64,000 nt of DNA from Actinomycetes bacterium (GCA_029782025.1 JAKOVR010000167.1:1-64000), one strand, 5' to 3'. Shown: positions 46,001 to 55,187, counted from the stretch's first letter. Numbers and translations are program-made. The notes: generated by a model not told the origin, from the letters alone.

Positions 46001-46569
46001 GTTCCGTCACCGATCACGGCGGGGCGCGTCGCGGCCCCCTCGTCGTCAGCTTCAGCCAACTGAAGGCCAAGCAGCGTCTCGATGCGTGGATCGACCTCAT
46101 CGCCGCCGTCGCCACCGACCCGGAGCGACCCTGGCAGGCGGCGGCCGTGGGACGCCGTCAGCATCCCACCAAGAAGGACGGCGCCACGAAGACGGCCCAC
46201 CTGCTGCCGTCCGGCGCCGACCCGGAGGAGCGCCGGCAGCGCGCGGTCGACGCGCTCGTGGTGGTCGTCGATCTGTACCGCCGGGCGCTCCGGGAGCCCC
46301 TCCCGTTCTTCCCCGACGTGTCGGCGCTGGTCCACCAGGGGAAGGCGGCGGTCGGCGCGTGGGCGCAAGATCCGAACCGGTTCGACGACAGCAACGACGC
46401 CTACAACGACCTCGTGTACGGCCACCTCGATGCGTCGGCGCTCGTGTCCCTGCCCTCCCTCGACCACGACCCGCCCGGCCCCTCGCCGTTCCGGGTGCAG
46501 CGGTACGCCGACACCGTCTGGGGCGCCTACGACGCATCCGTCGAGCCGGGGGAGGCCGACCAGCCGTGA
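43045..46569 (+). CDS. recC: Exonuclease V subunit RecC
   Basis: The 1174-residue protein is the RecC subunit of RecBCD, which recognises Chi and directs helicase-nuclease processing of double-strand breaks. The N-terminal LEPLVAALAGVLAEPLDDPM followed by VPSAGTERWM is characteristic, as is the inactive helicase-like region around SSLTPLRGVPFRVVCLLGMD near residue 690. RecC is a catalytically inactive relative of helicases. An extra Pro/Ala-rich insert near residues 312-345 contains three copies of AGPEP encoded by a 27-30 bp tandem repeat (43991-44064). The GTG start fits the leaderless pattern. Gene order C-B-D with 4-bp overlaps matches the mycobacterial recCBD operon. Confidence 0.92.
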   Translation: MLTVHARDGLEPLVAALAGVLAEPLDDPMVPEWIAVPSAGTERWMRLALARRLGTAAGDGTGAGDGVAANITSVFPARLRDVVLAADPDGVDGDPWSVTGLTWALLDVLDRAAGAALAGPAGTLAPGATRYGRARRIADLFDRYGVHRPEMVRNWARQRDVDAAGDPLPAGATWQPHLWRQVREHIGVPSPAERLPELLRRVATGELELDLPPRLSLFGVSSIPGGTGYLDVLLAVAGSRDVHLFLLCPSPALVADAVRDVEAARPESAWIPRGEDPVRGDAHALLRSWARPSRDAAVLLAAAGLRLDGLPPAAAAAGPEPPAAAAAGPEPSADPAGPEPSVGASGAPAGLPLLARLQADLRSGRPSGVGEAPGVDDRSIQVHACHGPGRQVEVLRDAILHLLADDPTLSEDDIVVLTPDIDTFGPLVEATFGAPATPWGDHPAPVAPAAAASPPPRLRYVVTDRSLRATYPTFAALAVLVDLLGSRFRASATADFLALAPVRQRFGFDDDALSTINGWIESCAVRWGLDGDHRAGWALDPTFVAGTWRTVLDRLLVGVAATTDDLALAVGGILPEAVEGTDIALAGRLADVIGRLASLAADASEPRPAAAWCALLGAAADDLFAAPFDAPWQMERLHEVLDGIAAAAGVPGRPSEVDLTLADVRRLLVDHLSGVPRRPDFFRCGVTVSSLTPLRGVPFRVVCLLGMDDTAFGGGAVNGDDLVAAAPHVGDRDERADRRQALLEAVLAAGEHLVITRTGHNVVTNLEVPPCTPLAELLDAVAATVTAEARKATSAHITVVHPRQAFDPRAFIPGHFVPGTPWGFDGRALAGAVAVRGPRRAVTSFVTAPLAVGETPLVELADLRAVLRHPVREFLRRTLAVRLPDGGPIGEPVDDLPVSLIGLDKWLPAERLLALRAAGAGVELWSAREWARGSLPAGGIGDGLVTEISSTVEELLAVVDRLGGHGAVSTPIAVDVTLPDGTRVVGSVTDHGGARRGPLVVSFSQLKAKQRLDAWIDLIAAVATDPERPWQAAAVGRRQHPTKKDGATKTAHLLPSGADPEERRQRAVDALVVVVDLYRRALREPLPFFPDVSALVHQGKAAVGAWAQDPNRFDDSNDAYNDLVYGHLDASALVSLPSLDHDPPGPSPFRVQRYADTVWGAYDASVEPGEADQP

Positions 46570-49500
46570 GCACCATCCCTCGCTTCGAGCTCCTCGGCGA
46601 CCTGCCCGAAGGGCGCCATGCCCTGCAGGCCAGCGCCGGCACCGGGAAGACCTACGCCCTGGCCGGGCTGGCCACCCGCTTCGTGGTGGAACAGGGCTGC
46701 CCGATCGCGCAGGTGCTCGTCGTCACCTTCACCCGGGCCGCCGCGGCCGAGCTGCGCGACCGGATCCGAGTCCGCCTCCGTGAGGTGGTGGCCACCCTCG
46801 ACCGGCTCGAGGCCGATCCTGCCGCGTCACCCGACGGCGGCGACGAGCTGCTCGCCCACCTCTGCGCCACCGACCGCGAGGTTCGTCGGTCCCGCGCCGA
46901 GGCCGCGCTGGCCGACTTCGACGCCGCCACCATCACCACCATCCACGGCTTCGCCGCCCAGGTCCTCACCACGCTCGGGGCCAGCGCCGCCGTGGATCCC
47001 GACGCCGTGCTGGCCGACGACGCCGGGGCCGGGCTCCGGGAGGTCGCGGTCGACGTGTACCTCGCCGCTTCCCTCACCCACCGGTCGACCCCCGAGGTGC
47101 TCCCCAAGTTCGACGATGTCGTGGCCCGCGCCCGGCAGGTGGCCGGCAACCCGGGCATCCGCGTGGTCCCGCCGGCCGCCCCCGAGGTGGTGGGCCCGAA
47201 GGCGGCGCTGCACGCCCAGATCGTGGGCGAGGTCATCGCCGCGGCGGAAGGCCGCCGACGCGCCACTGGCGTGCTCTCGTTCGACGACGTCCTCTCTCGC
47301 TTGCGCGACGCCGTGGCCGACCCGGCCCACGGCCCGGCCGTCCGGGAGGTGCTGCGGAGTCGCTACACGGTGGCGCTCATCGACGAGTTCCAGGACACCG
47401 ATCCGGTGCAGTGGGAGATCTTTGCCGCCGTCTTCGGGGCCGCCGGCTCCGGCACCACCCTGGTGTTGGTCGGCGATCCCAAGCAGGCCATCTACGCCTT
47501 CCGAGGCGCCGACGTGCACACCTACCTCGACGCCACCCTCGAGCCGGGCACCACGCTGACCAGCCTCGGCTGCAACTGGCGCAGCGACGGCGCGCTGCTC
47601 GAGGCCCTCGAGGTGCTTCTCGACGACTGCACCTTCGGCGACGACCGCATCGCCTTCGATCCCGTCGAACCCGCCGAAGCGCACCGCCACCGTGCGCTGC
47701 TGTCGCGCGACGGCGAGCCGGTGCCGCCCCTGTCGCTGCGCCTTGCCCTCGGCGACATCGAGCGCAACACCAGGGCACCGCACGAGATTGCGTCCCGGGC
47801 CGCCGTCGGCGCCATCACCCACGACCTCGTCGACACGATCCGTGACCTCCTCGAACAGGCCGAGATCCCGACCGACGGCGGGCACCGCCCCGCCCGCCCC
47901 GACGACATCGCCGTCCTGATCCACGGCAACGCCGAGGGCCCCATCGTGCGCGACGCGCTCCGACACGCCGGCATCCCTGCCGTCATCGCCCGCGGCGACA
48001 ACGTGCTCCAGTCCCCGGCGGGGGCCCAATGGCGCTGGCTGCTCGAGGGGCTCGCCATGCCGTCGCACCCACCCCGGGCCCGCACCGCCGCGCTGTCCTG
48101 GTTCTTCGGGTGGACGCCCGAGCAGCTCGCCTCGGCCTCCGACGCCGAGGTCGGCGCCGTGCAGGAGCAGCTCGCCCGTTGGGGCGACACGCTGGTCAAC
48201 CGCGGGGTCAGCGAGCTGTTGGCCGAGGTGTGGGCCGCCGGGGTCGTGGCCCGGGTGCTGGGCACCGAGCACGGCGAGCGCGACATGACCGACCTCGACC
48301 ACATCGCCGAGCTCCTGGCCGGCATGGCGCCGCCCAAGGTCGGCCCGTCGGGGCTCCTCGCCGTGTTCGACCGGATCGGATCGGTCCGGTCCAATGACGC
48401 CGAGCTCGACCTCACCGCCCGACGGGTGGAGTCGGAGGCCGACGCGGTCCAGATCCTCACCGTCTACACGAGCAAGGGGCTCGAGTTCCCCATCGTGTGC
48501 TGCCCCTTCCTGTGGCGAGGCACCGGCGCCAAGCCGCAAGGGGTCGTGTTCCACGATCCGGACACCGGTCGTCGCACGATCGACGTCGCCTCGTCCGAAC
48601 CATGGCCCGACAAGGAGGCAGCGTCCGAGCGCAAACGCCGGGCCGACGAGGAGGCCGTCGGGCAGAACCTCCGGGTGCTCTACGTCGCCCTCACCCGGGC
48701 CCGGCACCACCTCGTGGTCTGGTGGACCCGTGCCCAGGACAGCGACCGCACCGCTCTGGCGCGGGTGCTGTTCGCCCGCGACGGCCGCGCCGTCGATCCC
48801 CAGCGTTTCGCCGCCCCGAAGGTCGACCTCCCGCCCGACGAGGCCGCCCTCGACCAGCTGGCGCCGCTGCTCGCGGCCGCGGGTGGCCGCATCGTCGGCA
48901 CCGTGATCGGGGCACCGGCCGGTCCCGTTCGGCCCTGGGAGCGGGGCGAGGCACCGGGCGAGCAGGCGCTCGAGCTCGCCACCCTCGGCCGCGTCCCGGA
49001 CCGCCACCGGTCTCGGTGGTCGTTCACCACGATCAGCAATCTGCCCGGGCGGGCGCCGCTCGACCCGGTCGACCACACCCTCGGCGATCAGGGCGCCGAC
49101 GACGAGTCGCCCGTCGGTCCCGACGCCGCGCTGGCCGCGGCCGAGATCGACCTGCCGCCGGCGGGGGTCGGGCCCGGCGTCGGGGGGGCCGGCACTGCGG
49201 ACCTCCGGTCGCCGTGGGACGGCATCCGGGGCGGCGCCGACGTCGGCACCTTCGTGCACGCCGTGCTCGAGTCGGTCGACTTCGCCGCGCCCGACCTCGA
49301 GGCCGAGGTGCGGGCCGCCGTGCTCGCGCCCCGGCGGGGCGCGGGCTTCGGGGGCGACCACGAGCAGCTCGTCAGCGCGCTGCTGGCGTCATTGGCCACG
49401 CCCGTCGGTCCCCTCGCCGAGGGGCGCTCCCTCGCCGGGTTGGCCCGGGCCGACCGGCTCGACGAGCTCACCTTCGACCTGCCCATCGGCGAGGCCGGCC

Positions 49501-50027
49501 GCCTGCCCTCCGTCACCGTGCTCGGCGCCCTCGTCGGCGCCCACCTTCCCGCCGGGGATCCGCTCCACCCCTGGACCGAGCGCCTCCGCACGGCCGGCTC
49601 ACCCCTGGCCCTCGGCGGCCACCTGACCGGCGCCGTCGATCTCGTATGGCGGGTCCGGTCGGGGTCGGGGCCCGCCCGCTTCCTCGTGGTCGACTACAAG
49701 ACCAACACCCTCGGCCCCTGGGATGTGCCCCAGACCCTCGACGCCTACGGCCCCGATGCGCTCGTCGGGGCGATGGTGCACAACAACTACCCGATGCAGG
49801 CGCTGCTCTACAGCGTCGCGCTCCACCGGTACCTCCGGTGGCGGGTGCCCGGCTACGACCCGGCCGTCCACCTCGGCGGGGTGCTCTACCTCTTCCTCCG
49901 CGGGATGGGCGGGCCGGCCACGCCGGCCGTCGGCGGCGTGGCCCACGGCGTGTTCTCGTGGCGGCCCCCGGCCGCGCTGGTGGTCGCCCTGAGTGACCTG
50001 TTGCACGGGGTGGGGGAGGCCCGATGA
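46566..50027 (+). CDS. recB: Exonuclease V subunit RecB (helicase-nuclease)
   Basis: The 1153-residue UvrD-family helicase starts with ALQASAGTGKTYALAGLATR (Walker A near residue 22). VLVVTFTRAAAAELRDRI, the DEFQDTDPVQWEIF motif and VLVGDPKQAIYAFRGAD follow, and VQILTVYTSKGLEFPIV and LRVLYVALTRARHHLVV lie later. The C-terminal nuclease domain has His898 (GTFVHAVLE), Asp1025 (GAVDLVW) and Asp1043-Tyr-Lys1045 (VVDYKTNTL), matching the active site of RecB nucleases. The 3'-to-5' helicase plus nuclease degrades or resects broken DNA ends. The start overlaps recC by 4 bp (GTGA) and the end overlaps recD by 4 bp (ATGA). Confidence 0.95.
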   Translation: MSTIPRFELLGDLPEGRHALQASAGTGKTYALAGLATRFVVEQGCPIAQVLVVTFTRAAAAELRDRIRVRLREVVATLDRLEADPAASPDGGDELLAHLCATDREVRRSRAEAALADFDAATITTIHGFAAQVLTTLGASAAVDPDAVLADDAGAGLREVAVDVYLAASLTHRSTPEVLPKFDDVVARARQVAGNPGIRVVPPAAPEVVGPKAALHAQIVGEVIAAAEGRRRATGVLSFDDVLSRLRDAVADPAHGPAVREVLRSRYTVALIDEFQDTDPVQWEIFAAVFGAAGSGTTLVLVGDPKQAIYAFRGADVHTYLDATLEPGTTLTSLGCNWRSDGALLEALEVLLDDCTFGDDRIAFDPVEPAEAHRHRALLSRDGEPVPPLSLRLALGDIERNTRAPHEIASRAAVGAITHDLVDTIRDLLEQAEIPTDGGHRPARPDDIAVLIHGNAEGPIVRDALRHAGIPAVIARGDNVLQSPAGAQWRWLLEGLAMPSHPPRARTAALSWFFGWTPEQLASASDAEVGAVQEQLARWGDTLVNRGVSELLAEVWAAGVVARVLGTEHGERDMTDLDHIAELLAGMAPPKVGPSGLLAVFDRIGSVRSNDAELDLTARRVESEADAVQILTVYTSKGLEFPIVCCPFLWRGTGAKPQGVVFHDPDTGRRTIDVASSEPWPDKEAASERKRRADEEAVGQNLRVLYVALTRARHHLVVWWTRAQDSDRTALARVLFARDGRAVDPQRFAAPKVDLPPDEAALDQLAPLLAAAGGRIVGTVIGAPAGPVRPWERGEAPGEQALELATLGRVPDRHRSRWSFTTISNLPGRAPLDPVDHTLGDQGADDESPVGPDAALAAAEIDLPPAGVGPGVGGAGTADLRSPWDGIRGGADVGTFVHAVLESVDFAAPDLEAEVRAAVLAPRRGAGFGGDHEQLVSALLASLATPVGPLAEGRSLAGLARADRLDELTFDLPIGEAGRLPSVTVLGALVGAHLPAGDPLHPWTERLRTAGSPLALGGHLTGAVDLVWRVRSGSGPARFLVVDYKTNTLGPWDVPQTLDAYGPDALVGAMVHNNYPMQALLYSVALHRYLRWRVPGYDPAVHLGGVLYLFLRGMGGPATPAVGGVAHGVFSWRPPAALVVALSDLLHGVGEAR

Positions 50028-52027
50028 GTGCATCCCCTCCGTTCGTGCCCGACCGTGTGGCCGGCCTCGCCCCCTTCGTGGCGGCGGGCGTGTTCGACGC
50101 CGCCGATGTCCACGTCGCCGCCGCCCTCGCCGGTGCTGTCCCCGGCCTCGCCGACGCTGTCGTGCTGGCCGCCGCCCTCGCCGTGCGGGCCACCCGCACC
50201 AGTCACGTGTGCGTCGTGTTGGCCGACGTGCCCCACGGTCTGGTGGTCGCCGACCGCACCGAGACCGTGGATGGCACCGACCGCGTGGATGGCGATGGCC
50301 CTGCCCCGGCGCTGGCCGATCCCGCCGCCGATCCGGCGGCTCGGCCCACGCTCGACGACCTGCCGTGGCCGGCGGCCGACGCGTGGGACGCCGCGCTGCG
50401 ATCGTCGCCGGCGGTCGCGGTGGTCGACCCGTCCTCGGGCGAGCCGAGGGCCGGCGTGATCGATGGCGTGGTGCGGCCCCTCGTCTACGACGGCGCCCGC
50501 GTCTACCTCGAGCGCTACTGGCGGTTCGAGCGGGCGGTCGGCGACGACCTCCTGCACCGGGCGGCCACCGTCGACCCGACGCCGGTCGACCCGACCGTCG
50601 TCGCCCTCCTCGACGCGCTGTTCCCGGCCGGCGGTGCCGGCAGATCGGGTCCCGACCGGCAGCGGCAGGCGGCCGAGGCGGCCCTGCGGCGGATGCTCGT
50701 CGTCGTGGCCGGCGGGCCGGGCACGGGCAAGACCCACACCGTGGCTCGGGTGCTCGCCGCCCTCCACGCCCAAGCCGAGGCCACCGGGCGCCCGCCCGCG
50801 ATCGCGCTCGCCGCGCCCACCGGCAAGGCCGCCGACCGCATGACCGAGGCCGTGCGCGACGCCATCGCCTCGGCCCCGCTGCCGCCCGACCTGGCCGACG
50901 CCATGCGCCAGGCCGAGGCCACCACACTGCACCGCCTGCTCGGCTGGCTGCCCGGCACCGAGTTCCGGCACCATCGGGGCAACCCGCTCAGCGCGGACGT
51001 CGTGGTGGTCGACGAGGCGTCGATGGTGCCCCTCGCCCTCATGGCCCGCCTCCTCGCCGCCGTGCGGCCCGACGCCCGGCTGGTGCTCGTGGGCGACCCG
51101 TTCCAGCTGGCCAGCATCGACGCCGGCACCGTCCTGGCCGACGTCGTCGGCGTGGGCCGGACCGCCCCTGCGGCCCCGCCCACGCCGACGAGCGGGGCGA
51201 GCCTGGCCGCGGCGGCCGACGCTCTCGACGCCACGTCCGAGCCCCTCGCCGGCTGTGTCACCCGGCTCGAGCGGGTCCACCGCTTCGGGGCCGATTCGGG
51301 CATCGCCCTCCTGGCCGACGCCGTCCGGTCGGGCGACGCCGACGCCGCCCTCGCCGTGCTGCGGTCGGGCCGCGGCGACGTGGGCTGGGTCGACCCGGCC
51401 GACGGCCCGGCGGTCGACGCCCTCGGCCGTGCGGTGGCCGCCGCCGCCACGGTGATGGTCCGGGCCGCCCTCGACGGCGACGCCGTGGCGGGCCTGGCCG
51501 CGGCGTCGGCGGTGAAGGTGCTGGCCGCCACCCACCGGCGGGCCTTCGGCACCGACGACTGGCGCCGACGCATCGAGGCCGGCGTGGCGGCGGCCGAGCC
51601 CCGGCTCCGCCTGGCCCGGCGCTGGTACCCCGGCCGGCCGGTGCTGGTCACCAGGAACGACTACAGCAACCGGCTCACCAACGGCACCACCGGTCTCGTC
51701 GTAGCCCTCCCGCAGGGCACCGCGGTGGCCTTCCCGGACGCCTCGTCCGAGGGTGGCGTGCGGCTGCTGCAGCCGTCGCAGATCGCCGACGTCGAGACGT
51801 GGTGGGCGATGACCATCCACAAGAGCCAGGGGTCGGAGTTCGACCACGCCGTGGTGTCCCTGCCGGTGCACCAGTCGCCGCTCCTCACGCGGGAGCTGCT
51901 CTACACCGGGGTGACACGCGCCCGGCACCGCATCACGCTGGTCGGCTCCGAGGCCGCCGTCCGCGCCGCGATCGCCCGCCCGGTCACCCGGGCCTCCGGC
52001 CTCGGCGCCCGCCTCTGGCCCGACTGA
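50024..52027 (+). CDS. recD: Exonuclease V subunit RecD (5'-3' helicase)
   Basis: The 667-residue superfamily 1B helicase has an N-terminal domain that contacts the RecBC core, Walker A in VVVAGGPGTGKTHTVARVLA near residue 229, and Walker B in VVVVDEASMVPLALMARLLA. The Chi/RecA-like motifs RLVLVGDPFQLASIDAG and AMTIHKSQGSEFDHAVVSLP follow. RecD moves 5'-to-3' on the opposite strand to RecB, making the complex bipolar. The ATG overlaps the recB stop by 4 bp. The gene ends 43 bp before a GGGTGCG palindrome, with a carotenoid oxygenase gene convergent beyond it. Confidence 0.95.
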   Translation: MSASPPFVPDRVAGLAPFVAAGVFDAADVHVAAALAGAVPGLADAVVLAAALAVRATRTSHVCVVLADVPHGLVVADRTETVDGTDRVDGDGPAPALADPAADPAARPTLDDLPWPAADAWDAALRSSPAVAVVDPSSGEPRAGVIDGVVRPLVYDGARVYLERYWRFERAVGDDLLHRAATVDPTPVDPTVVALLDALFPAGGAGRSGPDRQRQAAEAALRRMLVVVAGGPGTGKTHTVARVLAALHAQAEATGRPPAIALAAPTGKAADRMTEAVRDAIASAPLPPDLADAMRQAEATTLHRLLGWLPGTEFRHHRGNPLSADVVVVDEASMVPLALMARLLAAVRPDARLVLVGDPFQLASIDAGTVLADVVGVGRTAPAAPPTPTSGASLAAAADALDATSEPLAGCVTRLERVHRFGADSGIALLADAVRSGDADAALAVLRSGRGDVGWVDPADGPAVDALGRAVAAAATVMVRAALDGDAVAGLAAASAVKVLAATHRRAFGTDDWRRRIEAGVAAAEPRLRLARRWYPGRPVLVTRNDYSNRLTNGTTGLVVALPQGTAVAFPDASSEGGVRLLQPSQIADVETWWAMTIHKSQGSEFDHAVVSLPVHQSPLLTRELLYTGVTRARHRITLVGSEAAVRAAIARPVTRASGLGARLWPD

Positions 52028-52070
52028 CGGTCCTCGTTCCCTGGGGCTGCGTTCTTGTGGCGGCCGGTTC

Positions 52071-52117
52071 CTGTGGGTGCGCAATGCATCGCGACGCGAT
52101 GCATTGCGCACCCACAG
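52071..52117. repeat. GGGTGCG palindrome, copy E5 (22-bp arms)
   Basis: Arms of 22 bp (52071-52092 and 52096-52117), starting CTGTGGGTGCGCAATGCATC, pair perfectly around GAC. It lies between the convergent recD and carotenoid oxygenase genes, 43 and 14 bp from their stops. It has the same arm class as E3. Confidence 0.95.
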
Positions 52118-52131
52118 AGAAGGGGCTGGCG

Positions 52132-53868
52132 TCAGTGGGGGAGGGCGGCGGCCACGGTGCGGGCGACGTCGCGGAGGCGGTCGTCGCCGATCGCGTCGAG
52201 CGCCGCGTCGTCGAGCTCGTCGGCGAACGAGAGGCGCTCGCGCTCGGGGGCGGGGACGGCGGCGGGGGACCAGGCCGAGTGCAGCACCAGCGGCACGCAC
52301 TCGCGGCGGCTCCCCATGAGCGTCGCCACCGGACCGCGGCCGACGTCGGCGGCGTCGAAGCACTCGATGCGGATGCCGTCGTCGGAGAGCACCGGGCAGA
52401 TCACGTACCCGTCGTGGCCCCCGGGGTCGGTCCCGGCGTAGCGGCTGCGGGCGGGGTCGGTGCCGGCGTGGCGTGGCGCGAACGCCGGCGAGGTCGGCAT
52501 GTCGCCGAGCGACGGGAACTCGAAACGGGCGTGGAGGTCGAGGCCGTCGCGGCGCCACGACGCCAGTGAGGCCGGCGTCTCGGCTCCCGGCAGCAGCGAG
52601 CGGTCGACACGGTCGCCGTAGGCGGCGAGCATCCGCTGGGTCACGTTGTGGGGACGGAAGCCCTGGTAGGCGACGTGGTGCAGCGTGGGGGCGGTCATCC
52701 CCTCGGTCGACCAGTCCATGGCCGAGAGCTGCAGGTTCCAGGTCCACTCGTGGCGCCGGATCACCTCCCGGGTGGCGGTGCCGGTGCGGGGATCGAACGT
52801 GACCTCGGAGATGGAGCTCGGCCCCATGCCCCAGTTGTAGAGGCCGACGTGGGCTGGATCGACGGGCTGGCCGAACAGGTCCACGTCGTCGGCCCGCACG
52901 CTCCACCCGAGATCGAGGCGGTCCTGGTGCTCGAACACCGCCCGCACCCGTCCGTCGCTGTCGTCGTACACGGCGTAGTAGTGGCCGGTGGTCGGGGCGA
53001 GGGGGAAGGGGATGGGCGTGATCTCGGTGCCCGGCGCCGCGGCCTCGAGGTCGTCCTTGCGGACCAGGTAGAGCGTCACCTCGTCGTCGATGGTGACGGT
53101 GCGCACGCCCGTGGACATCTCACCCGGGTCGGCCTTGAAGTTGCCGCTGTCGGACAGGAGCAGCCAGTCACGGGTCTGGGAGATCGTGTGCATCGATCCC
53201 CGCACGACCGCGCCGCTGATCGGCCACACGTCGACGGTGGTGCCGTCGCCGCGGTAGCGGACCACCGAGGCGGTGAGCGCCAGCTCGCCACCGGCCGCCA
53301 TCGAGGCGAAGTCGGGGAGGAGCTTCACCGTCCACAGGCAGTCGCGGTCCGGATCGATGACGGGGTGGGCGCTCGAGAAGTAGAAGGGGAGCGGCGCGGC
53401 CGAGGGCAGGAACGGGTCGCCCCACGTCGATCGGCTGCCCACCTCGCCGAGGAAGCCCATCGTGACCGGGTCGAGCTCGGCCGGGCGGCCCACGTCCCAG
53501 GTGGCGAAGAGTCGGTCGCCCCACGGCAGCGGCGCCGTGTTGACCATGTTGGGGCTGCCGAAGGCCGAGCCGTAGCCGGTGGCCGTCATGTGGAACGCCT
53601 CGGGGGCGAGGGCGTGGAGGCGCTGGGCCGGGGCGTCGATGGTGGTGGCCCGCCACGCCCACCGGTCGGACGGCGCACCGAAGGTGCCGGGCTGGAGCGA
53701 CAGCCGGATCATCACGCCGAAGCCGAACAGGGCATAGGAGAGCTCGGGGCTGCCGGCCGGCGCGCTGATCCACACCTCGCCGGTGCAGTCCTCGGGCCAG
53801 GCGCCGGCCACCAGCTCGAAGTCGATGTCGCCGTGGGCGGCGGTGGTCAGGGTGCGCGGGAGCGGCAT
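52132..53868 (-). CDS. Carotenoid cleavage oxygenase family protein
   Basis: The 578-residue protein belongs to the RPE65/lignostilbene dioxygenase family, a seven-bladed propeller with a four-histidine iron centre. Candidate ligands include His168 (SSAHPVIDPD), His227 (GSMHTIS), a His of LHHVAYQGF and the C-terminal His in VLHSAWSP. These enzymes cleave a conjugated double bond of carotenoids, apocarotenoids or stilbenes with O2. The substrate is not readable, and no carotenoid biosynthesis genes are near. A duplicated RYAGTDP/RHAGTDP stretch near residue 480 is local. The start has GAGGAGG 4-5 nt upstream and a TAACAT -10 at 53897. A P450 gene lies 90 bp upstream in the same direction. Confidence 0.88.
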   Translation of the reverse strand: MPLPRTLTTAAHGDIDFELVAGAWPEDCTGEVWISAPAGSPELSYALFGFGVMIRLSLQPGTFGAPSDRWAWRATTIDAPAQRLHALAPEAFHMTATGYGSAFGSPNMVNTAPLPWGDRLFATWDVGRPAELDPVTMGFLGEVGSRSTWGDPFLPSAAPLPFYFSSAHPVIDPDRDCLWTVKLLPDFASMAAGGELALTASVVRYRGDGTTVDVWPISGAVVRGSMHTISQTRDWLLLSDSGNFKADPGEMSTGVRTVTIDDEVTLYLVRKDDLEAAAPGTEITPIPFPLAPTTGHYYAVYDDSDGRVRAVFEHQDRLDLGWSVRADDVDLFGQPVDPAHVGLYNWGMGPSSISEVTFDPRTGTATREVIRRHEWTWNLQLSAMDWSTEGMTAPTLHHVAYQGFRPHNVTQRMLAAYGDRVDRSLLPGAETPASLASWRRDGLDLHARFEFPSLGDMPTSPAFAPRHAGTDPARSRYAGTDPGGHDGYVICPVLSDDGIRIECFDAADVGRGPVATLMGSRRECVPLVLHSAWSPAAVPAPERERLSFADELDDAALDAIGDDRLRDVARTVAAALPH

Positions 53869-53896
53869 CGGGTCCTCCTCGTTCCGGTGGTGAACG

Positions 53897-53902
53897 ATGT
53901 TA
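53897..53902 (-). promoter_or_regulatory. -10 TAACAT with leader for carotenoid oxygenase
   Basis: On the minus strand TAACAT lies 28 nt before ATG 53868, and the leader contains GAGGAGG. Confidence 0.4.
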
Positions 53903-53958
53903 ACCCAATGGCGTCGTCGGTGGCGGAGGGGCCCGGAGCGCCGAGGGGCCGGAGGGCG

Positions 53959-55140
53959 CTAGCCCCAGGAGATGGGCAGGTGGTCGTAGCCCCGCACGTT
54001 GCCCGAGTGGATCCGGCTGATGCCGTCGGCGTCGACGTCGTAGGCGCCGAAGCGGTCGAGGATGTCCTCGAGGGCGATGCGGGTCTCGAGCCGGGCGAGG
54101 GCGGCGCCGAGGCACACGTGCACGCCGTGGCCGAACGACAGGTGCAGCTTCTTCTCCCGCCGGATGTCGAACTCGTCGGGGCGGTCCCAGAAGCGCTCGT
54201 CGCGGTTGCCCGAGCCGAGCAGCAGCAGCACCTTCTCGTCGGCCGGGATGGTGACGCCGTGGCGGGTGACGTCACGGGTGGTGGTGCGGGCCATCAACTG
54301 GGTCGAGCCCTCGTAGCGCAACACCTCCTCCACCGCGTCGGCGCAGAGCGAGGGGTCGTCGAGGAGGAGTTGGCGCTGGTCGGGATTGCGCCAGAGCCAG
54401 TAGGTGGCGTTGCCGATGAGCTTGGTGGTGGTCTCGTTGCCGGCGATCACGAGGAGGAAGCAGAAGGCGACGACGTCCTTGTCGGTCAACCGCTCGCCGT
54501 CGACCTCGGCCGTGACCAGGGCCGAGAGCAGGTCGTCGAGCGGCCGGGCCTGCTTCTCCACCACGATGGCGCTGAAGTACTCGAAGAGCTGGATGGCGGC
54601 ATCGATGCCGTCGGCGGTGACGTCGGGGCTGCCCTCCTCGCGGTGGATCATGGCGTCGGACCAGCCGCGGAGCATGTCCTGGTCGGGTTCGGGCACCCCC
54701 AGCATCGTGGAGATCACGTCCATGGGGAGCCGGGCCGAGTACTCGGCGATGATGTCGCCGCTCGTGCGTCCGTCGAAGGCGCTGAGGTAGCGGGCCGACA
54801 GCGCCCGGATGCTCGGTTCGAGATCGGCGATGCGGCGAGGGGTGAAGGTGCGGCTGATGAGCCGGCGCATGGCCGTGTGCTCGGGCGGATCCATGGTGAT
54901 CATCATCGGGAGCGGGCTGCGGGGCTCGAGGGTGATGCCGTGGCGGGAGCAGTAGGTGTCGTAGTCGTGGAGGGCGTCGAGCACGTCGTCGTAGCGGGAC
55001 AGCGCCCAGAAGCCGAGCTCCTCGTTGTGGTACACGGGCGCCTCGTCGCGGAGGCGCCGGTAGAAGGGGAACGGGTCGTCGTGCACCTCGTGGGCGTACG
55101 GGTTGAACACGAGCGGGTCGGTGTGCGTGGCGGTGGTCAT
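53959..55140 (-). CDS. Cytochrome P450
   Basis: The 393-residue P450 has ITMDPPEHTAMRRLISRTFT, the I-helix AGNETTTKLIGNA, the ExxR helix EEVLRYEGSTQL and the haem loop LSFGHGVHVCLGAALARLE with the Cys ligand near residue 342. It resembles actinobacterial P450s next to acyl-CoA catabolic genes. ATG 55140 is preferred over the in-frame ATG at 55209 because AGAGGAG lies 5 nt upstream and the longer form would cross the promoter and operator. It is divergent from the amidohydrolase and shares the TGAAC-type operator with it. It likely forms a unit with the carotenoid oxygenase downstream. Confidence 0.9.
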   Translation of the reverse strand: MTTATHTDPLVFNPYAHEVHDDPFPFYRRLRDEAPVYHNEELGFWALSRYDDVLDALHDYDTYCSRHGITLEPRSPLPMMITMDPPEHTAMRRLISRTFTPRRIADLEPSIRALSARYLSAFDGRTSGDIIAEYSARLPMDVISTMLGVPEPDQDMLRGWSDAMIHREEGSPDVTADGIDAAIQLFEYFSAIVVEKQARPLDDLLSALVTAEVDGERLTDKDVVAFCFLLVIAGNETTTKLIGNATYWLWRNPDQRQLLLDDPSLCADAVEEVLRYEGSTQLMARTTTRDVTRHGVTIPADEKVLLLLGSGNRDERFWDRPDEFDIRREKKLHLSFGHGVHVCLGAALARLETRIALEDILDRFGAYDVDADGISRIHSGNVRGYDHLPISWG

Positions 55141-55187
55141 GGCACTCCTCTGGGCTCCCGGGGCACGGCGGTCGGTCGACTGAGCCC

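Noticed and set aside
42997-46467. Long open frame on the minus strand opposite recC
   Set aside because: It mirrors recC codon phase; the product is low-complexity and has no start signals, while recC has clear family motifs.
46827-49361. Minus-strand open frame opposite recB
   Set aside because: Antisense shadow of recB; no recognisable protein features.
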